DNA from: Coprinellus micaceus
Taxonomy: Eukaryota; Basidiomycota; Agaricomycetes; Agaricales; Psathyrellaceae
DNA length: 64,000 nucleotides
Direction of reading: 5' to 3'
Assembly: GCA_951394405.1 (NCBI GenBank)
Contig: OX596335.1
Span: 1,736,001-1,800,000, forward strand
Shown piece after piece: positions 62,250 through 64,000 of the stretch. The first letter of the stretch is position 1. Each line of letters begins with the position of its first letter. A model generated the notes under the pieces. It was not told the origin of the DNA. It was given only the letters and a program-made list of their open reading frames with translations, and searched no databases. The position numbers and the translations under genes were made by a program.

Positions 62250-64000
62250 CGCGGATGGAAAAGGTACGAGGGAGATAACAAGAAAAGAAGGTGGGGGGGG
62301 ATCGTACGTACCTAATTAGAGACGGATTTGGAAGGCGACATTCAGGGATTGTCGTTTTCCGCCATGTCGCGCCGAGGGCCCAGGGCGCTAATCCTCTACG
62401 AGCGGGAATGATGTTGGGATTTGGCAGGACCCTGCCGCCGGGATCTGGGAAATGATGGGGTGGAATGCAGTCGGAGGGGGAAGCAAGGGCGGGAGCTGAG
62501 GCAACTCGAAGGAGGTGGTGCTCGGCGTCGGGTCGGTGTTTCTGATAGGAAACGAATCAATTTCGAGCATTATGGGAATATTATGGAAGGCGGAGTGTCG
62601 GCGCGGGGGAGCGCTGGTGCTAGTCTGGGGAGGGAGGTGAGGGGAAGGGATAGACGGAGAGGGAAAAAGGAAAGGAAAGACTGAGAAGGTTGAGAATACA
62701 TGTGCATGCGACGCCCTGTCAATCCGAGGCAGAAGAAAGCAGCAGGTAATATTCCAGGGATACTGTCTTGTTACCCAAGGCACTCAAACCCTCAGAGCGG
62801 GAGAAGCGCGATCAAGGGCTTGGGGGAGGGACGAAATGTGAAATGGGGACGTGATTATCGAGTTGAATGCTGTCAAAATGGTGAGCACGAGGCTCGCACT
62901 CGAGGCTTCTTGACATGCGAGGTTAGACCACTTTGGTGTCGACACAAGAACTATCTACATAAGGAAACCCCGTACCCCGATCCTCCCGCTCTACACACGT
63001 CCAAAATAGAGAGTATAGAGAAAAGGGGGGAAAGAGAAGGGAACATTCCACCGCCCCGCAACCCAGGGCGTTGGGCGCTAAAATCCCGTGGTCACAGGCC
63101 GGCGGGAATGTCAAAATCAAAATGATTATGGTTGGATATGGGGGGGTGGGAGTGGGGGCTTGATAAACACGTTCTCTGGGGTGGGGTATGTCGAAGAAGG
63201 CGAGAAGAAGGGGGAAGAAAGCGGGTGGTGGTGTACCTTTGCCACTTGGATGCCGGCGCTTGATTGAACCTGCTGGTTGGTTGGCGTCCAGACATTTCAG
63301 GGTAAAATAAAATTCCATCTGGAAGCTACCTTGGGCAGGCATGAGAGATGCCTTGAGAGCACAAAGTAGTCGGGTGACCCTCGGTGATCAGACGAAAACG
63401 ACCCTGGGTTGTGGGTGCCCGGGTTTTTGGAGGAGGCTGCCTGCGTGTGGCGAGCCGGTCCCGACGTTTTCGAGAAATTAGTAGTCTGGCTTGACAGAGG
63501 GCGGACAGGCGGGAAGGGTGCTATGGAGACATTGTTGGTGCCTTTGTGATATTTGGGAAAGGGGAGGGGGATTTGGGGCACACGAGCAGTTCTTCCAGAC
63601 CAGGCTCCAATTGACGCTTGACGTATGTATAGGTTGTATTCGTGTTGAGGTGGCGAGTGGCGAATTCAAAATCAAGGTCCAACGTTGCTGGAGAGAAATT
63701 GAAGGGATGCGACTGGTGGCCTCGAGGACCAAGGTGAGCCTTCAAGTGTATGTACGCCACTTCACGAGTGCTCAAGGGGTCTGAGGACCTCGGAGGGCAA
63801 GTGAGATTGAATTGCATGTGCACAAGGGGAAGGGGCACGCGAGTGAGTTACGAGAGAAAGGCCAAGCAAGCTGGGTGATCAACAAGGCAGAAAGTCCGAG
63901 AGGAAAGCACGATGCACGTTCGTCTGTCGCGTAGAGTGGGGGAATTTGGGGCACACGACCATAATTCGAAACGGCAGTCCGAGAAGATTGTAGTTGACGG
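62250..64000. other. Purine-rich intergenic region at right edge
   Basis: The plus strand is strongly G/A-biased, with many gggg and gaaag runs (for example 62280-62300, 62590-62680, 63125-63230, 63490-63580). Minus-strand frames here are Pro/Ser/Phe-rich translations of that bias. A 15-nt word, atttggggcacacga, occurs at about 63570 and 63944. It may be a promoter or 5' UTR region of a gene beyond the edge. Confidence 0.35.

Noticed and set aside
62388..62572. Small 61-codon minus-strand frame starting with ATG
   Set aside because: Pro/Ser-rich translation of a purine-biased strand without conservation evidence.

Overview
The window is nuclear DNA from a filamentous basidiomycete, most likely an Agaricomycete. 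This rests on many short (about 45-90 nt) GT-AG introns, genes cut into 2-13 exons, F-box proteins of a type common in mushroom-forming fungi, and fungal forms of Dot1, Dnmt2 and peroxisomal thiolase. Intron boundaries below were placed by eye. In each of the fourteen genes modelled with high or moderate confidence the exon phases close to a whole number of codons; the unclear models (6564-7639 and the pseudogenes) are flagged as such.

Region 1 (1-24,230) is gene-poor. It holds an intronless F-box gene (2396-3658), a broken WD40-like relic (about 5.1-5.8 kb), an unclear gene-like stretch (6.6-7.6 kb), a Pcl/Pho80-type cyclin (8546-9989), a small acidic coiled-coil protein (14132-14679, minus), a decayed reverse-transcriptase retroelement whose YMDD motif is destroyed (15.4-16.6 kb), and a small one-pass membrane protein (17474-18057). 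Simple repeats cluster here: a 17-bp repeat x4, a near-palindrome, a 27-C run and a 60-bp-unit minisatellite. The 19.4-24.2 kb stretch has no gene I can support.

Region 2 (24,234-55,824) is gene-dense with housekeeping genes: an UNC93-like transporter and an ArfGAP on plus; then on minus an M1 aminopeptidase of the leukotriene A4 hydrolase type, a CHORD-like zinc protein with a SUMO-interaction-like motif, a Bni4-like PP1-targeting protein and an FAD oxidoreductase; then on plus the H3K79 methyltransferase Dot1 and a large bipartite F-box protein; then on minus an SCPx-type thiolase ending in AKL and the tRNA methyltransferase Dnmt2; then on plus a PHD-finger protein (head-to-head with Dnmt2, 215 bp apart) and a 737-aa protein I do not recognise.

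Region 3 (55,825-64,000) has no supportable gene; its last 1.8 kb is strongly purine-biased on the plus strand and may be upstream sequence of a gene beyond the edge.

I found no CRISPR, no convincing RNA gene, no biosynthetic gene cluster and nothing I would call a new multi-gene system. The genes look like unrelated neighbours. The points most worth following up are the Bni4-type PP1 module outside yeasts, the clathrin-box/WG-repeat tail of the ArfGAP, active-site-adjacent substitutions in Dot1 and Dnmt2, and the relics and repeats of the left arm.
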